Shown here piece by piece: positions 8,097-14,963 of a stretch of 48,688 nucleotides of DNA. This stretch comes from a virus. A program made the translations under genes and the position numbers. How positions within the stretch are numbered: position 1 is the first letter of the stretch; each line of letters begins with the position of its first letter. The DNA lies in the IMG/VR virus record IMGVR_UViG_3300027911_000020, positions 1 to 48,688 of that record. The stretch is one strand, 5' to 3'. The notes under the pieces are model-generated. The model searched no databases, was not told the origin of the DNA, and worked only from the letters and a program-made list of their open reading frames with translations.

Positions 8097-8444
8097 CTAT
8101 TTGAAGATCGGCACACGTCCGGCGTTCTCACGGAAGTACCGATCCAGGGCAATGCAGAGTTGCTGCATTTCTTCGGCTGACAGATGGCGCGGTGCAGGTT
8201 CCGGCGCCGCAATCGGCTTCGGTTGTTGCGCGATCTGGTATTCGATCCGCGCCGCGACCGCCCGCTCGTGAGCTTCGCGCTCCTGAACCAGCCGGATCGT
8301 GTCCGCGCTCGGCAGGTCCTGCCCGAACATCGCCTTCCCCACTAACAGCGCCAGGACCGTCAAGCCAATCCATGACCATGCGGAAACGGAGAGGGTCTTG
8401 ACGATGCGCCCGTTACGGGTTACCCGCCTGCGATACTCGATCAT
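8097..8444 (-). CDS. membrane-anchored small protein, 115 aa
   Basis: Residues 1-17 are basic (MIEYRRRVTRNGRIVK). They are followed by a membrane helix (SWIGLTVLALLVGKAMF) and a Pro/Glu/Gln-rich outer part containing coiled-coil-like RLVQEREAHERAVAARIEYQIAQQ and a C-terminal helix. Topology is probably N-in, C-out. The start at 8444 makes an ATGA overlap with the exported protein gene upstream. A role as spanin, anchor or envelope modifier is possible, but nothing decides. Confidence 0.55.
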   Translation of the reverse strand: MIEYRRRVTRNGRIVKTLSVSAWSWIGLTVLALLVGKAMFGQDLPSADTIRLVQEREAHERAVAARIEYQIAQQPKPIAAPEPAPRHLSAEEMQQLCIALDRYFRENAGRVPIFK

Positions 8445-8758
8445 TGCGGAGCCTTCCAGTACATCACCTGGATAATCGGATCGGCGCCCACCTGTTGTCC
8501 AGTGAACGTCAATGCGTTCCCTGTCAAAGTATAATCCACCCCCTGAAGCATGAGAAGCCCGTTGAGAAACACCATAACGCTGGTATTCATCGCCGGAGTC
8601 CCGGTCAACGCGAAACCCTGACCTGCCGTCCGGAACACATCCAACTTCGGAGTCAGTGTGACCGTCTGCGTCACCGTGATCGGAGACTGCGCTCCCAGTC
8701 GGACAAGCGCCACCGCAACCAGCGCCGCCCCTGCAAACCATAACCGAAAGTTCTTCAT
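8441..8758 (-). CDS. exported protein with tail-fibre-like beta domain
   Basis: A 105-residue protein with a classical Sec signal (MKNFRLWFAGAALVAVALVRLGAQS). The mature part ends in VFLNGLLMLQGVDYTLTGNALTFTG and ADPIIQVMYW, a beta-rich unit (NGxxxxxGxDYxxxGNxxTFT) that is frequent in phage tail fibres and neck appendages. A signal peptide on such a module is unusual, since virion proteins assemble in the cytoplasm. It lies between another exported fibre-like gene and a membrane protein, suggesting a small surface-exposed complex made by the infected or lysogenic cell. Confidence 0.6.
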   Translation of the reverse strand: MKNFRLWFAGAALVAVALVRLGAQSPITVTQTVTLTPKLDVFRTAGQGFALTGTPAMNTSVMVFLNGLLMLQGVDYTLTGNALTFTGQQVGADPIIQVMYWKAPQ

Positions 8759-8782
8759 ATCCTCACTCCTGAACCGAATCGC

Positions 8783-9901
8783 CTACCGAAGCACGCACCG
8801 GCCGTCTTGCGCCACCGCGTGCGTGATTGTCACATCGAAAGTCGTCGGGGCGATGGTCAACGTGTCGAACCCGTAGCGCCGTCCGCTCGCATCGAAACAG
8901 GTCACCGTCAGATCCGCCGTCCCGAGATTATGCTCCGTGCCCGGAATCACCAGCGTCGTAACCCCAGTGAAGGTCTTCGTGTACCGCACCGCGACGGGTT
9001 GCCACTGCCCCGCGCTCGCGCTCCACCGCATCATCTGGCCATCCGCCGGAGCCGCACTCGCAACCGGACTCCCCTGTATCCCCGTCACCGTGACACCCGA
9101 AGCTCCGGCCGCCTTCGCCACGTCGCCATTGAGCGCGGCCGTGTTCGCCGCCGGCAGGTGAGCGCTGGAATCCAGCGGTGCGTACCCGCTCGCAGTCCCC
9201 CGGTTCGCCACGTTCTCCGCGGTGAACCCGAGTGTCCCTTGCTTCCCGTTCAACGCCGTCTGCAACCCCGTAACGTCCGCGATCAGGTGTACGTGCGCCA
9301 GCGGAGTCCGCGCATCGCTCAGCCGCGCATCCGAAGTCCCCACCTTGCCAGCAAGCGCGGTACACAGGTCACTCTGATTACAGAGCGTGCCCGTGAGCGC
9401 TCCCCACGCCGCGCCCGATCCCGTCACGTAACCCGGCGACCAGCTCGATCCGTTCCACACCGGAGCCTGCCCCGTGGCCGCTCCGCCTTGCGCGATCTGT
9501 GGCCACTGAATCAGCCAGGTCGGAGTCGGAGTCGTCGTAATCACCACCGAATCTATGGACACGGCCGTCCCGCTCGTTGGTACCAACCACGTCTCCGTCC
9601 ATGCCCGTCCGCCCGTCAAGGTCCACGAGACGGAATAGCTCGTACCAGCCGGCACGCAAGCATCATTCGGGACCAGAGCGACGCTGAAGTTATTCGCCTG
9701 CCCCTGCGGAGTCGCCGCAGTGAACTTCACCGCGATGGTCCGGTCACCTACGTAGATCGTTCCGGACTTGCACGCCGCCGAGATCCGGATCAGCGCTTGC
9801 CCCGCCGCCGGCTGCCCGTCCGGCCCTACAACGCTCTGCGTCACCGTGGTAGATGCCCCGAACAGCGGCGCCGAAATCAAGAATAAGAGTAATCGCTTCA
9901 A
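8783..9901 (-). CDS. exported tail-fibre-like protein, 372 aa
   Basis: The predicted start is TTG at 9901, overlapping the stop of the upstream gene (TTGA). The N-terminus MKRLLLFLISAPLFGAS looks like a Sec signal. The body contains a beta-sandwich-like half, then phage fibre motifs: DARLSDARTPLAHVH followed by VTGLQTALNGKQGTLGFTAENVANRG and GYAPLDSSAHLPAANT, typical of fibre shafts and linkers. The C-terminus ITHAVAQDGRCVLR is compact and Cys-ended. It is probably a receptor- or surface-binding protein; the signal peptide argues for export rather than virion assembly. It forms a pair with the following exported protein. Confidence 0.6.
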   Translation of the reverse strand: MKRLLLFLISAPLFGASTTVTQSVVGPDGQPAAGQALIRISAACKSGTIYVGDRTIAVKFTAATPQGQANNFSVALVPNDACVPAGTSYSVSWTLTGGRAWTETWLVPTSGTAVSIDSVVITTTPTPTWLIQWPQIAQGGAATGQAPVWNGSSWSPGYVTGSGAAWGALTGTLCNQSDLCTALAGKVGTSDARLSDARTPLAHVHLIADVTGLQTALNGKQGTLGFTAENVANRGTASGYAPLDSSAHLPAANTAALNGDVAKAAGASGVTVTGIQGSPVASAAPADGQMMRWSASAGQWQPVAVRYTKTFTGVTTLVIPGTEHNLGTADLTVTCFDASGRRYGFDTLTIAPTTFDVTITHAVAQDGRCVLR

Positions 9902-10614
9902 GCCACCGCCCCCTTAAGACTCGTTATATGTCGATACTTGCCCATCACCGTCAACCTGAAATTCGGACTGTTGTAGTTGGTGTTCACCGGCTTAGCAATC
10001 TGATCCGGGTCCACGTCTTCCACCAGGTAGCGACCAGCCGGAAAGATTCCCGCGAGGTATACCGCTTTCCCCAACTTGCGCTCCACGGAATACACGGCGT
10101 GAAAGAAATTTCCCCGGTCCATGCCGAGCTTCCGCGCGCATTGATCCCACGCAAAGCCTCCCACCGAATAGAGTTCGTAGACCTTCCGCTCCTCAGCACT
10201 CAGCACCCGGCGCGCCGCCAGGTCAACATCCGCCAGGAATTCGACTTCCTTGAACCCCCGCATCAATCCGCCGCCCTCGGACCGCTGGATGCTGCACTTC
10301 CCCCACGGCCCGGACGTTCGGATGATGCGGTACCGATCCATGCACTTACGGGCGATGCCACGATAGGCGCATACGCACACCCGCGTAGCCTTGTACGCCT
10401 TCACCCGGCCGGTCCCCTGACAGTACGTGCAACGCTCGTTCGCGTTCGACAGAGCCACCCCGGCAAGGTCCACACGATGCGGATTCTGTTCGACCTTCTG
10501 GCCGCCGTGAATCCCGCTCAAAACATCCGTACCCGTAGGCTTTTTCCGAAGCCGTTCGTAGCGCGCCCTTAACGTCTCACTCCGCTCCAAAGTTGCTTTC
10601 GCCGTTGCAAACAT
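9898..10614 (-). CDS. zinc-knuckle plus sigma-70 region-4-like regulator
   Basis: A 238-residue protein that starts MFATAKATLERSETLRARYERL, with GAGGAGG upstream. The middle has CTYCQGTGRVK...CVC...C, a DnaJ-type zinc knuckle. The C-terminal region SAEERKVYELYSVGGFAWDQCARKLGMDRGNFFHAVYSVERKLGKAV reads as a sigma-70 region 4-like helix-turn-helix. Comparable phage proteins act as late-gene regulators (Q-type antiterminators or sigma-like factors), so a role in switching transcription is plausible. Neither partner nor target is visible. Confidence 0.65.
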   Translation of the reverse strand: MFATAKATLERSETLRARYERLRKKPTGTDVLSGIHGGQKVEQNPHRVDLAGVALSNANERCTYCQGTGRVKAYKATRVCVCAYRGIARKCMDRYRIIRTSGPWGKCSIQRSEGGGLMRGFKEVEFLADVDLAARRVLSAEERKVYELYSVGGFAWDQCARKLGMDRGNFFHAVYSVERKLGKAVYLAGIFPAGRYLVEDVDPDQIAKPVNTNYNSPNFRLTVMGKYRHITSLKGAVA

Positions 10615-10630
10615 AACAAGCCTCCTCGCC

Positions 10631-11383
10631 CTACAGAGACAGCGACAGCGGATAATCCCGCTGCAACGGAGCCTGTCCGGCAGTCTCGTTCTGCCAGATC
10701 TGCCGAGCCGCCAGAAACAACCCGAACTTGTCCGGCACCTCGGTGAACTTGAACTTCTGTTTCTTGTTGAGCCGGTAGCCAACCTGGAGAATCGCCACCT
10801 TCTCAACTTCCGGATCAGCGTGCTTGTACGCCGAAAGCTGAAGCTCGTACGCCGGCCAGATCGCCGCCGAGGTCTTGAAGTCGATGGCCCACACCGCGCC
10901 CTCCATCCGGCACTTCAGGTCCACCGTCCCGGCATAGCCGTATTCGTCATTCCAGATCGCGTATTCGCTCCGCAGCACCTCCGGCCTGTTGCGCCCGAAC
11001 CAATCCACGAAGGACATCAGAGCTTCCCACTCAACTACCGAAAGCTCCTCCTGTTGCCCCGTCCCCGGATTCAGAAACTTCGCGTCCATCGCGATCTTGT
11101 CGCCGGCCACCAGCGCGCCAATCGCGAAGTGGACCTTCGACCCTTTATTGCCGGCCGCCTGCTTGATCTCCTCCGCCTCATCCCATCCGTGGTTCGCGAG
11201 CCACTTGTAGAACCCGATACCCTTCGGATAGTGCCCCGCGATCCAGGTCACCGACGGCACGAACTCGAACGTCGGAACACCGGTCTCCGGGTCCGTCACC
11301 GGACGCGCATACCATCGCTCATCGAACGTGGTGATCTGCATAATCCCCCGTCCGGCATCCATGGTTCTGATCTCTTTCGTCAT
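10631..11383 (-). CDS. RecB/Cas4-like PD-(D/E)XK exonuclease
   Basis: A 250-residue protein with the RecB-family nuclease signature: conserved early His in GSKVHFAIG, then EYGYAGTVDLKCRMEGAVWAIDFKTSAAIWPAYELQLSAY, giving the Asp, Asp-x-Lys and Gln-Leu-x-x-Tyr residues of motifs II, III and the QxxxY box. It would degrade DNA ends, perhaps for recombination. No annealing protein of the Beta/RecT type is encoded next to it. No four-cysteine iron-sulfur cluster is seen, so Cas4 itself is unlikely. Confidence 0.85.
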   Translation of the reverse strand: MTKEIRTMDAGRGIMQITTFDERWYARPVTDPETGVPTFEFVPSVTWIAGHYPKGIGFYKWLANHGWDEAEEIKQAAGNKGSKVHFAIGALVAGDKIAMDAKFLNPGTGQQEELSVVEWEALMSFVDWFGRNRPEVLRSEYAIWNDEYGYAGTVDLKCRMEGAVWAIDFKTSAAIWPAYELQLSAYKHADPEVEKVAILQVGYRLNKKQKFKFTEVPDKFGLFLAARQIWQNETAGQAPLQRDYPLSLSL

Positions 11384-11417
11384 CGTCTTTGTCCTCTTGT
11401 CGCCCGGTAACCTTTAA

Positions 11418-11699
11418 TCACTCGCTGTGCTCCTCAAAAAGCGGGGCAGATGGTTCGCAGTCCACCTGCCCCATGGAGAAGGTGAAAGGACCCTCAACCG
11501 CAAGGAGCGCATCCCACACCGTGCCCGCTACGCCTTCGTGCCAGCGGCGGGATACGCACACCCTCCAGCACACGCCGTGAGCCCGGTCAATTCTGATCTC
11601 TACGCGATGTCCCCCAATCGAACCGGCCCACCGCTTCTCCGGGTCCGCATGGACCTCTCGGATAATCCGGCTCCGCTTCTTGGGAGAGACCTCAGGCAC
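11418..11699 (-). CDS. hypothetical protein, 93 aa
   Basis: Not recognised. It is a basic, beta-looking protein (GHRVEIRIDRAHGVCWRVCVSRR) followed by a helix (GVAGTVWDALLAVEG). I chose GTG 11699, which overlaps the upstream stop; an ATG at 11726 would extend it by nine residues with a longer overlap. It is one of a run of very small coupled genes downstream of the 12.4 kb regulatory region. Confidence 0.5.
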   Translation of the reverse strand: MPEVSPKKRSRIIREVHADPEKRWAGSIGGHRVEIRIDRAHGVCWRVCVSRRWHEGVAGTVWDALLAVEGPFTFSMGQVDCEPSAPLFEEHSE

Positions 11700-11865
11700 G
11701 TCCGCCAACCTCGGACAGGCGCGCATTCGTGTGCCCCGCCGCCCTGCACTCGCGCAACTTGTCCGCCAGCACGCCGGAGCGATTGTCCGATGGCCAGTAG
11801 ATCGACCGTCCGTGGTTCAGGTCGTAGTACACGACCTCGTACCGGACATCCAGAATCTCTTTCAT
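11692..11865 (-). CDS. hypothetical protein, 57 aa
   Basis: The ATG at 11865 overlaps the stop of the upstream gene (ATGA, 11862-11865), which sets the start. The short protein begins MKEILDVRYEVVYYDLNHG and ends with helix SGVLADKLRECRAAGHTNARL. No family is recognised. It is small, soluble and probably a single alpha/beta unit. Confidence 0.5.
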   Translation of the reverse strand: MKEILDVRYEVVYYDLNHGRSIYWPSDNRSGVLADKLRECRAAGHTNARLSEVGGRA

Positions 11866-12023
11866 CGCGCTCGCTCCATCACGCCGAACTGGCCGCCACT
11901 CACCACCATCGGGAGTAGGCGCCAACCCTCTTCGGCCCATGCGTTGAGCTTCTGTTCGACCGCGGCGATTCCGTCCGGCGAATTCAGGCTGACGAAGCGA
12001 TACTCGAAGCCAGGCTTATGCAC
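11862..12023 (-). CDS. DUF4177-like small protein, 53 aa
   Basis: The sequence FEYRFVSLNSPDG, AAVEQKLNAWAEEGWRLLPMV, GGQFGVMERAR follows the DUF4177 pattern: a beta strand, a helix with L-N-x-x-x-x-E-G-W-x-L, and a returning strand. The start at GTG 12023 overlaps the end of the zinc protein gene; an upstream in-frame extension is rich in unlikely residues and was dropped. The function of the family is unknown. Confidence 0.6.
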   Translation of the reverse strand: MHKPGFEYRFVSLNSPDGIAAVEQKLNAWAEEGWRLLPMVVSGGQFGVMERAR

Positions 12024-12288
12024 GGTAGAGAACCTCCATCTGTGAGGCGAACGCGCCGAACGAAGACTGAAGAGTGGACATCGCCGGCCGCCGGTAGTAG
12101 GTAGGGTCAACGAACTTCTGGAACGTCCGCTCCCACCGTTCGTTCTCCGCCGCGATCTGCTCCACGGTCAGTCCGCGATTCTCTTTCGCTTCGGCGTGAC
12201 AGCCTTCGCAAAGCCGCTCCCGGCGCTTCCCGCCGGCCCAAAACACCTGCAATTCCGCCGCTTTACCGCATCGCCCGCATGTCGCCAT
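12016..12288 (-). CDS. zinc-finger protein, first gene after promoter region
   Basis: A 90-residue protein starting MATCGRCGKAAELQVFWAGGKRRERLCEGCHAEAKE, with two CxxC pairs spaced like a treble-clef zinc finger, then a helical tail. The ATG at 12288 was preferred to GTG 12300. AGAGG lies 11-15 bases upstream, so the ribosome site is weak. It is the first gene of the leftward unit controlled by the 12.3-12.5 kb region. Confidence 0.6.
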   Translation of the reverse strand: MATCGRCGKAAELQVFWAGGKRRERLCEGCHAEAKENRGLTVEQIAAENERWERTFQKFVDPTYYRRPAMSTLQSSFGAFASQMEVLYRA

Positions 12289-12347
12289 GTGAAGACACAC
12301 CTCTCCCCGCAGGGTTGGATTGGAACTTGACGCTGGGGTGGCGATAG

Positions 12348-12430
12348 CCTTACGATGGAATTGGCACTGGGGAATTCACCGTAAGGTATCCCTACTCACG
12401 AGCGATCCGTTGACAGCGGGTTGCTCGTGA
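12348..12430 (-). promoter_or_regulatory. leader RNA with two stem-loops
   Basis: Two inverted repeats lie between the proposed leftward promoter and the first gene: TCACGAGC/GCTCGTGA (12396-12403 with 12423-12430, 8 bp, 19-base loop) and CCTTACG/CGTAAGG (12348-12354 with 12380-12386, 7 bp). Neither is followed by a U-tract in the leftward direction, so simple termination is unlikely. They may control translation, RNA stability or antitermination, or act as protein sites in DNA. Confidence 0.45.
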
Positions 12431-12446
12431 TTCCCTTAACACATCC

Positions 12447-12485
12447 ACTATAGAAATCTGATCTGGACTCCGCCCGCGAAAACAC
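12447..12485 (-). promoter_or_regulatory. shared promoter-like element, copy P3
   Basis: On the minus strand, GTGTTTTCGCGGG (12485-12473) begins a 26-base segment (12485-12460) that matches 21 of 26 bases at 43466-43441; all five differences are transitions. Eight bases further on is TATAGT (12452-12447), a good -10 box. No standard TTGACA box is present, so the upstream block probably replaces the -35 element. Transcription would start near 12440 and run into the zinc-protein operon. Confidence 0.55.
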
Positions 12486-12588
12486 CGACCTTCAAATCTT
12501 TTTTCGGATTAAATAGAAAAGGGTCCGTTTTGCTTGAAACGGTCCGGAGATTGAGATCACAAATCATTTGAGCTATTCGTGTCCGAAA

Positions 12589-12640
12589 GTACTAAGAAGT
12601 ACTACAGGCATGACGGTATCATCGTGCGTATGACGCGTCA
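12589..12640. promoter_or_regulatory. candidate operator cluster (GTACTA repeats and TGACGCGTCA palindrome)
   Basis: GTACTA occurs at 12589-12594 and 12599-12604, exactly ten bases apart, within the near-palindrome AGTACTAAGAAGTACT. The perfect 10-base palindrome TGACGCGTCA follows at 12631-12640. A GTACTA within TACTAGTA also occurs at the right end (48224-48232). The spacing of one helical turn suggests a dimeric regulator, possibly the adjacent ribbon-helix-helix protein. No binding evidence exists. Confidence 0.35.
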
Positions 12641-12682
12641 AGGAATTTTGTCATACACGTAAAAAATAAAAATTTGAGAGTT

Positions 12683-12688
12683 TATAAT
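12683..12688 (+). promoter_or_regulatory. -10 box for the rightward two-gene operon
   Basis: TATAAT lies 18 bases before the ATG at 12706, in AT-rich DNA. No convincing -35 hexamer is found 16-18 bases upstream, and no Shine-Dalgarno sequence precedes the ATG, so the message may have a very short leader. Activation by a bound regulator is possible. Confidence 0.4.
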
Positions 12689-12705
12689 CGAATTTCACAC
12701 TGATT

Positions 12706-12993
12706 ATGAATAAACAGGCAATCAGCCTGCGGCTGCCACCCGCAGTCCTGGAAAAGCTGGAGCAAGAGAGCGCCACCGCGAACGTGTCGAAGACCGATTG
12801 GATCACCGAAGCAATCTTGGAGAAGCTCGCCCGCATCACGGGTGGCTCGGATAAGCTCGTCGGGCTGTCGAAGCACGACTGCGAACTCGTCTGGCTTCTA
12901 GTCGCGTGCCTGTCGAAGGCTCCACGCGCAAACGGATTCCGCAAAGCTGTCAGAGCCAACTTTGAATGGCTCATCGAGACGATCAACGAATGA
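12706..12993 (+). CDS. ribbon-helix-helix DNA-binding protein
   Basis: A 95-residue protein whose first half, NKQAISLRLPPAVLEKLEQESATANVSKTDWITEAILEKL, has the CopG/Arc pattern: a basic beta strand (ISLRLP), helix, turn and second helix (SKTDWITEAILEKL). The second half is a helical extension. It is one of only four rightward genes and is read from the regulatory region between the two leftward blocks. It is the best candidate in the window for a transcriptional repressor of the prophage; this is inferred from fold and position. Its stop overlaps the next ATG. Confidence 0.7.
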   Translation: MNKQAISLRLPPAVLEKLEQESATANVSKTDWITEAILEKLARITGGSDKLVGLSKHDCELVWLLVACLSKAPRANGFRKAVRANFEWLIETINE

Positions 12994-13202
12994 CACCAAC
13001 AGACGCCACTTTCGCAGTGGGATCAGCCCTGTACGTAGTTCTCTGGGTTATGGGATTCCTGTTAGCCGTCGCGCTAATCCTCGCGCCATTGAAACTCTAC
13101 GGCATCCACAAGGAACTCCGCTGGCAAAGCGAGGAGATGCGCACCCAGACGCGTCTCCTCGCCGAGATGGCGAATGCACCGGCCGTCAAGCCTGCGCCCT
13201 AA
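12990..13202 (+). CDS. single-span membrane protein, 70 aa
   Basis: The ATG at 12990 overlaps the stop of the ribbon-helix-helix gene (ATGA). Residues about 8-36 form one long or two short membrane helices (FAVGSALYVVLWVMGFLLAVALILAPLKLYGI), followed by a charged helix (HKELRWQSEEMRTQTRLLAEM) and a short Pro/Ala end. The gene converges on the HD hydrolase gene; if both are full length their 3' ends overlap by 129 bp. A lysogen membrane function such as superinfection exclusion is conceivable but unsupported. Confidence 0.6.
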   Translation: MTPTDATFAVGSALYVVLWVMGFLLAVALILAPLKLYGIHKELRWQSEEMRTQTRLLAEMANAPAVKPAP

Positions 13203-13790
13203 GCCGTTCCCGTGTACTGCTCTGACGTATACCGGCGAGTAATGAACCCTCGTGATCGCGCTCTGAAGCCTTCGCTCGAACAGCTTCGGCCACCGGCCAT
13301 CCGGAGTGATCGCATCGATAGGAGAGTACGTTTCCAGGTAGCGCTTCGTCGCCAGCAGCGCCGCTTCGTCAACCTGGTAGTTCGGCTGAACGTACACGTA
13401 CCCCCGCGGAGAGCACTCCGTGGCGCCCTCCGCGTTCACCGCCTGCATATCCGCCCGATGAATCAACTCCTCCTCCCCTTGCGTCGGAAGCGGTACCCCC
13501 AGGTGAACGTAGATCCGCTCCATCACGGCCCGCTCCAATTTGCGAGCCGCGTCCGTCTTGAAAGGCCTGCATACATCCCCCACCGCGGACTCCGCCGCGT
13601 CATGCAATAGCCCGTGATGCTCCAGTTCCTCCGGCAGGAGGTCCGCGACTACCAGCGAGTGCATCCCCACCGGCCACCACAACTGGCAACCGCCGCCGAA
13701 GCGACACAGCCTCATAAGCTGTACCGCCAGGTCGTAGACCGATGGCGCGCCGAATTCCCGTGTAACGTGCGTACCTGTAAACGTAATCAT
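13074..13790 (-). CDS. HD-domain phosphohydrolase (YfbR-like)
   Basis: A 238-residue protein with HD motifs: His44 in GMHSLVVAD, His63-Asp64 in GLLHDAAESAVGD and a later Asp, typical of metal-dependent nucleotidases such as 5'-deoxynucleotidase YfbR. It could trim deoxynucleotide pools during infection. The first 185 residues hold the recognisable domain. The last 50 residues are encoded opposite the small membrane-protein gene and look low in conservation-type sequence, so the tail may simply be read-through in the absence of an earlier stop. Confidence 0.8.
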   Translation of the reverse strand: MITFTGTHVTREFGAPSVYDLAVQLMRLCRFGGGCQLWWPVGMHSLVVADLLPEELEHHGLLHDAAESAVGDVCRPFKTDAARKLERAVMERIYVHLGVPLPTQGEEELIHRADMQAVNAEGATECSPRGYVYVQPNYQVDEAALLATKRYLETYSPIDAITPDGRWPKLFERRLQSAITRVHYSPVYVRAVHGNGLGRRLDGRCIRHLGEETRLGAHLLALPAEFLVDAVEFQWRED

Positions 13791-13803
13791 CAGCGCACCC
13801 TCC

Positions 13804-14400
13804 TTAGTAGTTGCGCACTTCCCAAAACAGCGTGTTCCAGCCGAGCACGCCTACCGACTTCTCGTAGCAGCAAAACTCCACCACGCTATCCGGGTATCGG
13901 TCCAACAGGTCCATCGTGAAGTCGTAGCTCGGCGGGTCCATGTAGAGCTTCAACAACCCCAGCGCCCGCAATCCGGACACGTGCAGGGCATCGCTGATAC
14001 AGTCCCTCATCCGCTTGTGGCTGAACAGCGTGTACCGCAAGTACAGGTAGTCTTCCGTGCGCATCAGTTCGGCCTGAAGCGTGTTGATATGATCGGCCGC
14101 CAGTTCCGCCAACTGGTACGCTCCAGGCGCGATTCCCTGTGCCTTGCAGGTTTCCCGGACCCAACTCAGCGCATCCTGTGGCCGCAAGTCATAGCGCATC
14201 GGCGCGCCGGCCGTGCTGGTACAGCGCGCCGCAATGACATCCACCGGATACTCCCCCGAGCGGTCGAACGCTGCCCATTCCGCCAACGTCCAATTGCGCA
14301 GCATATTGCCAAGCGCCAGCCGATTGTACAGACGATAAAACTCCCCCTTTGTCTTGATTTGGCCGCCGCCGATCCCGTCCCCTATGTTCGAGTGCCCCAT
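13804..14400 (-). CDS. hypothetical protein, tandem paralogue B
   Basis: A 198-residue protein of unknown family starting at the ATG that overlaps the stop of the previous gene (TGATG). It shares its outline with the gene just upstream: FYRLYNRLALGNMLRNW near the start, a GLRALGLLKLYM helix, RYPDSVVEFCCYEKSVGVLGWN and the C-terminus FWEVRNY. It lacks the four-cysteine segment found in the paralogue. The shared ends and separate middles suggest duplication followed by divergence. It is soluble, mixed alpha/beta. Confidence 0.6.
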   Translation of the reverse strand: MGHSNIGDGIGGGQIKTKGEFYRLYNRLALGNMLRNWTLAEWAAFDRSGEYPVDVIAARCTSTAGAPMRYDLRPQDALSWVRETCKAQGIAPGAYQLAELAADHINTLQAELMRTEDYLYLRYTLFSHKRMRDCISDALHVSGLRALGLLKLYMDPPSYDFTMDLLDRYPDSVVEFCCYEKSVGVLGWNTLFWEVRNY

Positions 14401-14963
14401 CAGTAGTCCCTCACCTCCCACACCACAAGCCGACTATCCAGCACGCCCACCGGAACACTAAACCGGCTCGCCTCGATCACCGCATCCGGGTAGGAGTCCC
14501 AGATCTCCTGCAATACATCGAAGTCCTCGTGCAGGTAACGGCGGAGCAACAACACCGCCTCCAATCCCTGAACCTCCCGGCCGTTCTCGATCAGATCGCG
14601 CCGAAGGTTCAGCGTCGGATGGTGTGCATGACGAAGGCAGATCCCGCATTCCCCGCGCATCGCCTCCAGGTTGATAGTCCGGCCGCATCCATGACAGCCC
14701 GCGCCAGGGCAGTCCGGCTGATGCGCGATCTCGCGCCAGTACACCCCGCCAATACCGCGCGAACGTTCCAGCACTTCAGCGACGCTGATGTTCGGGATAA
14801 AGAGTTCCGTGCTCGATAGGCCCGGTAACATCGCCTGTTGAGTCACGGAGCCTCGATACCCGCTCGCTTCCAGATCCGCCAGGCTATCCCACGCGCGGAA
14901 GTGGTTGCCCAACCGAAGCCCAGCGGACAACCGTTTAAACGTCTCTTTGTCGGGAATCTTCAT
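14400..14963 (-). CDS. hypothetical protein with zinc knuckle, tandem paralogue A
   Basis: A 187-residue protein whose ATG (14963) overlaps the TGA of the SPFH gene. Matching points with paralogue B are FKRLSAGLRLGNHFRAW, GLEAVLLLRRYL, SYPDAVIEASRFSVPVGVLDS and the C-terminus VWEVRDY. It also carries CPGAGCHGCGRTI and CGICLRH, a zinc-ribbon-like set absent from B. The translation coupling SPFH-A-B implies related functions. The family is not one I recognise. Confidence 0.6.
   Translation of the reverse strand: MKIPDKETFKRLSAGLRLGNHFRAWDSLADLEASGYRGSVTQQAMLPGLSSTELFIPNISVAEVLERSRGIGGVYWREIAHQPDCPGAGCHGCGRTINLEAMRGECGICLRHAHHPTLNLRRDLIENGREVQGLEAVLLLRRYLHEDFDVLQEIWDSYPDAVIEASRFSVPVGVLDSRLVVWEVRDY

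Larger units (their letters stand above)
12289..12705. other. intergenic regulatory region between divergent operons
   Basis: About 417 bases without a gene, locally AT-rich, separating the leftward zinc-protein operon from the rightward ribbon-helix-helix operon. It contains, left to right: two inverted repeats in the leftward leader (12348-12430), a promoter-like element shared with two other sites (12447-12485), direct repeats of GTACTA (12589-12604), a perfect palindrome TGACGCGTCA (12631-12640) and a TATAAT box for the rightward genes (12683-12688). Confidence 0.7.

Noticed and set aside
10631-11383. Cas4 adaptation protein
   Set aside because: RecB-type nuclease motif is present but no Fe-S cysteine set and no CRISPR context.
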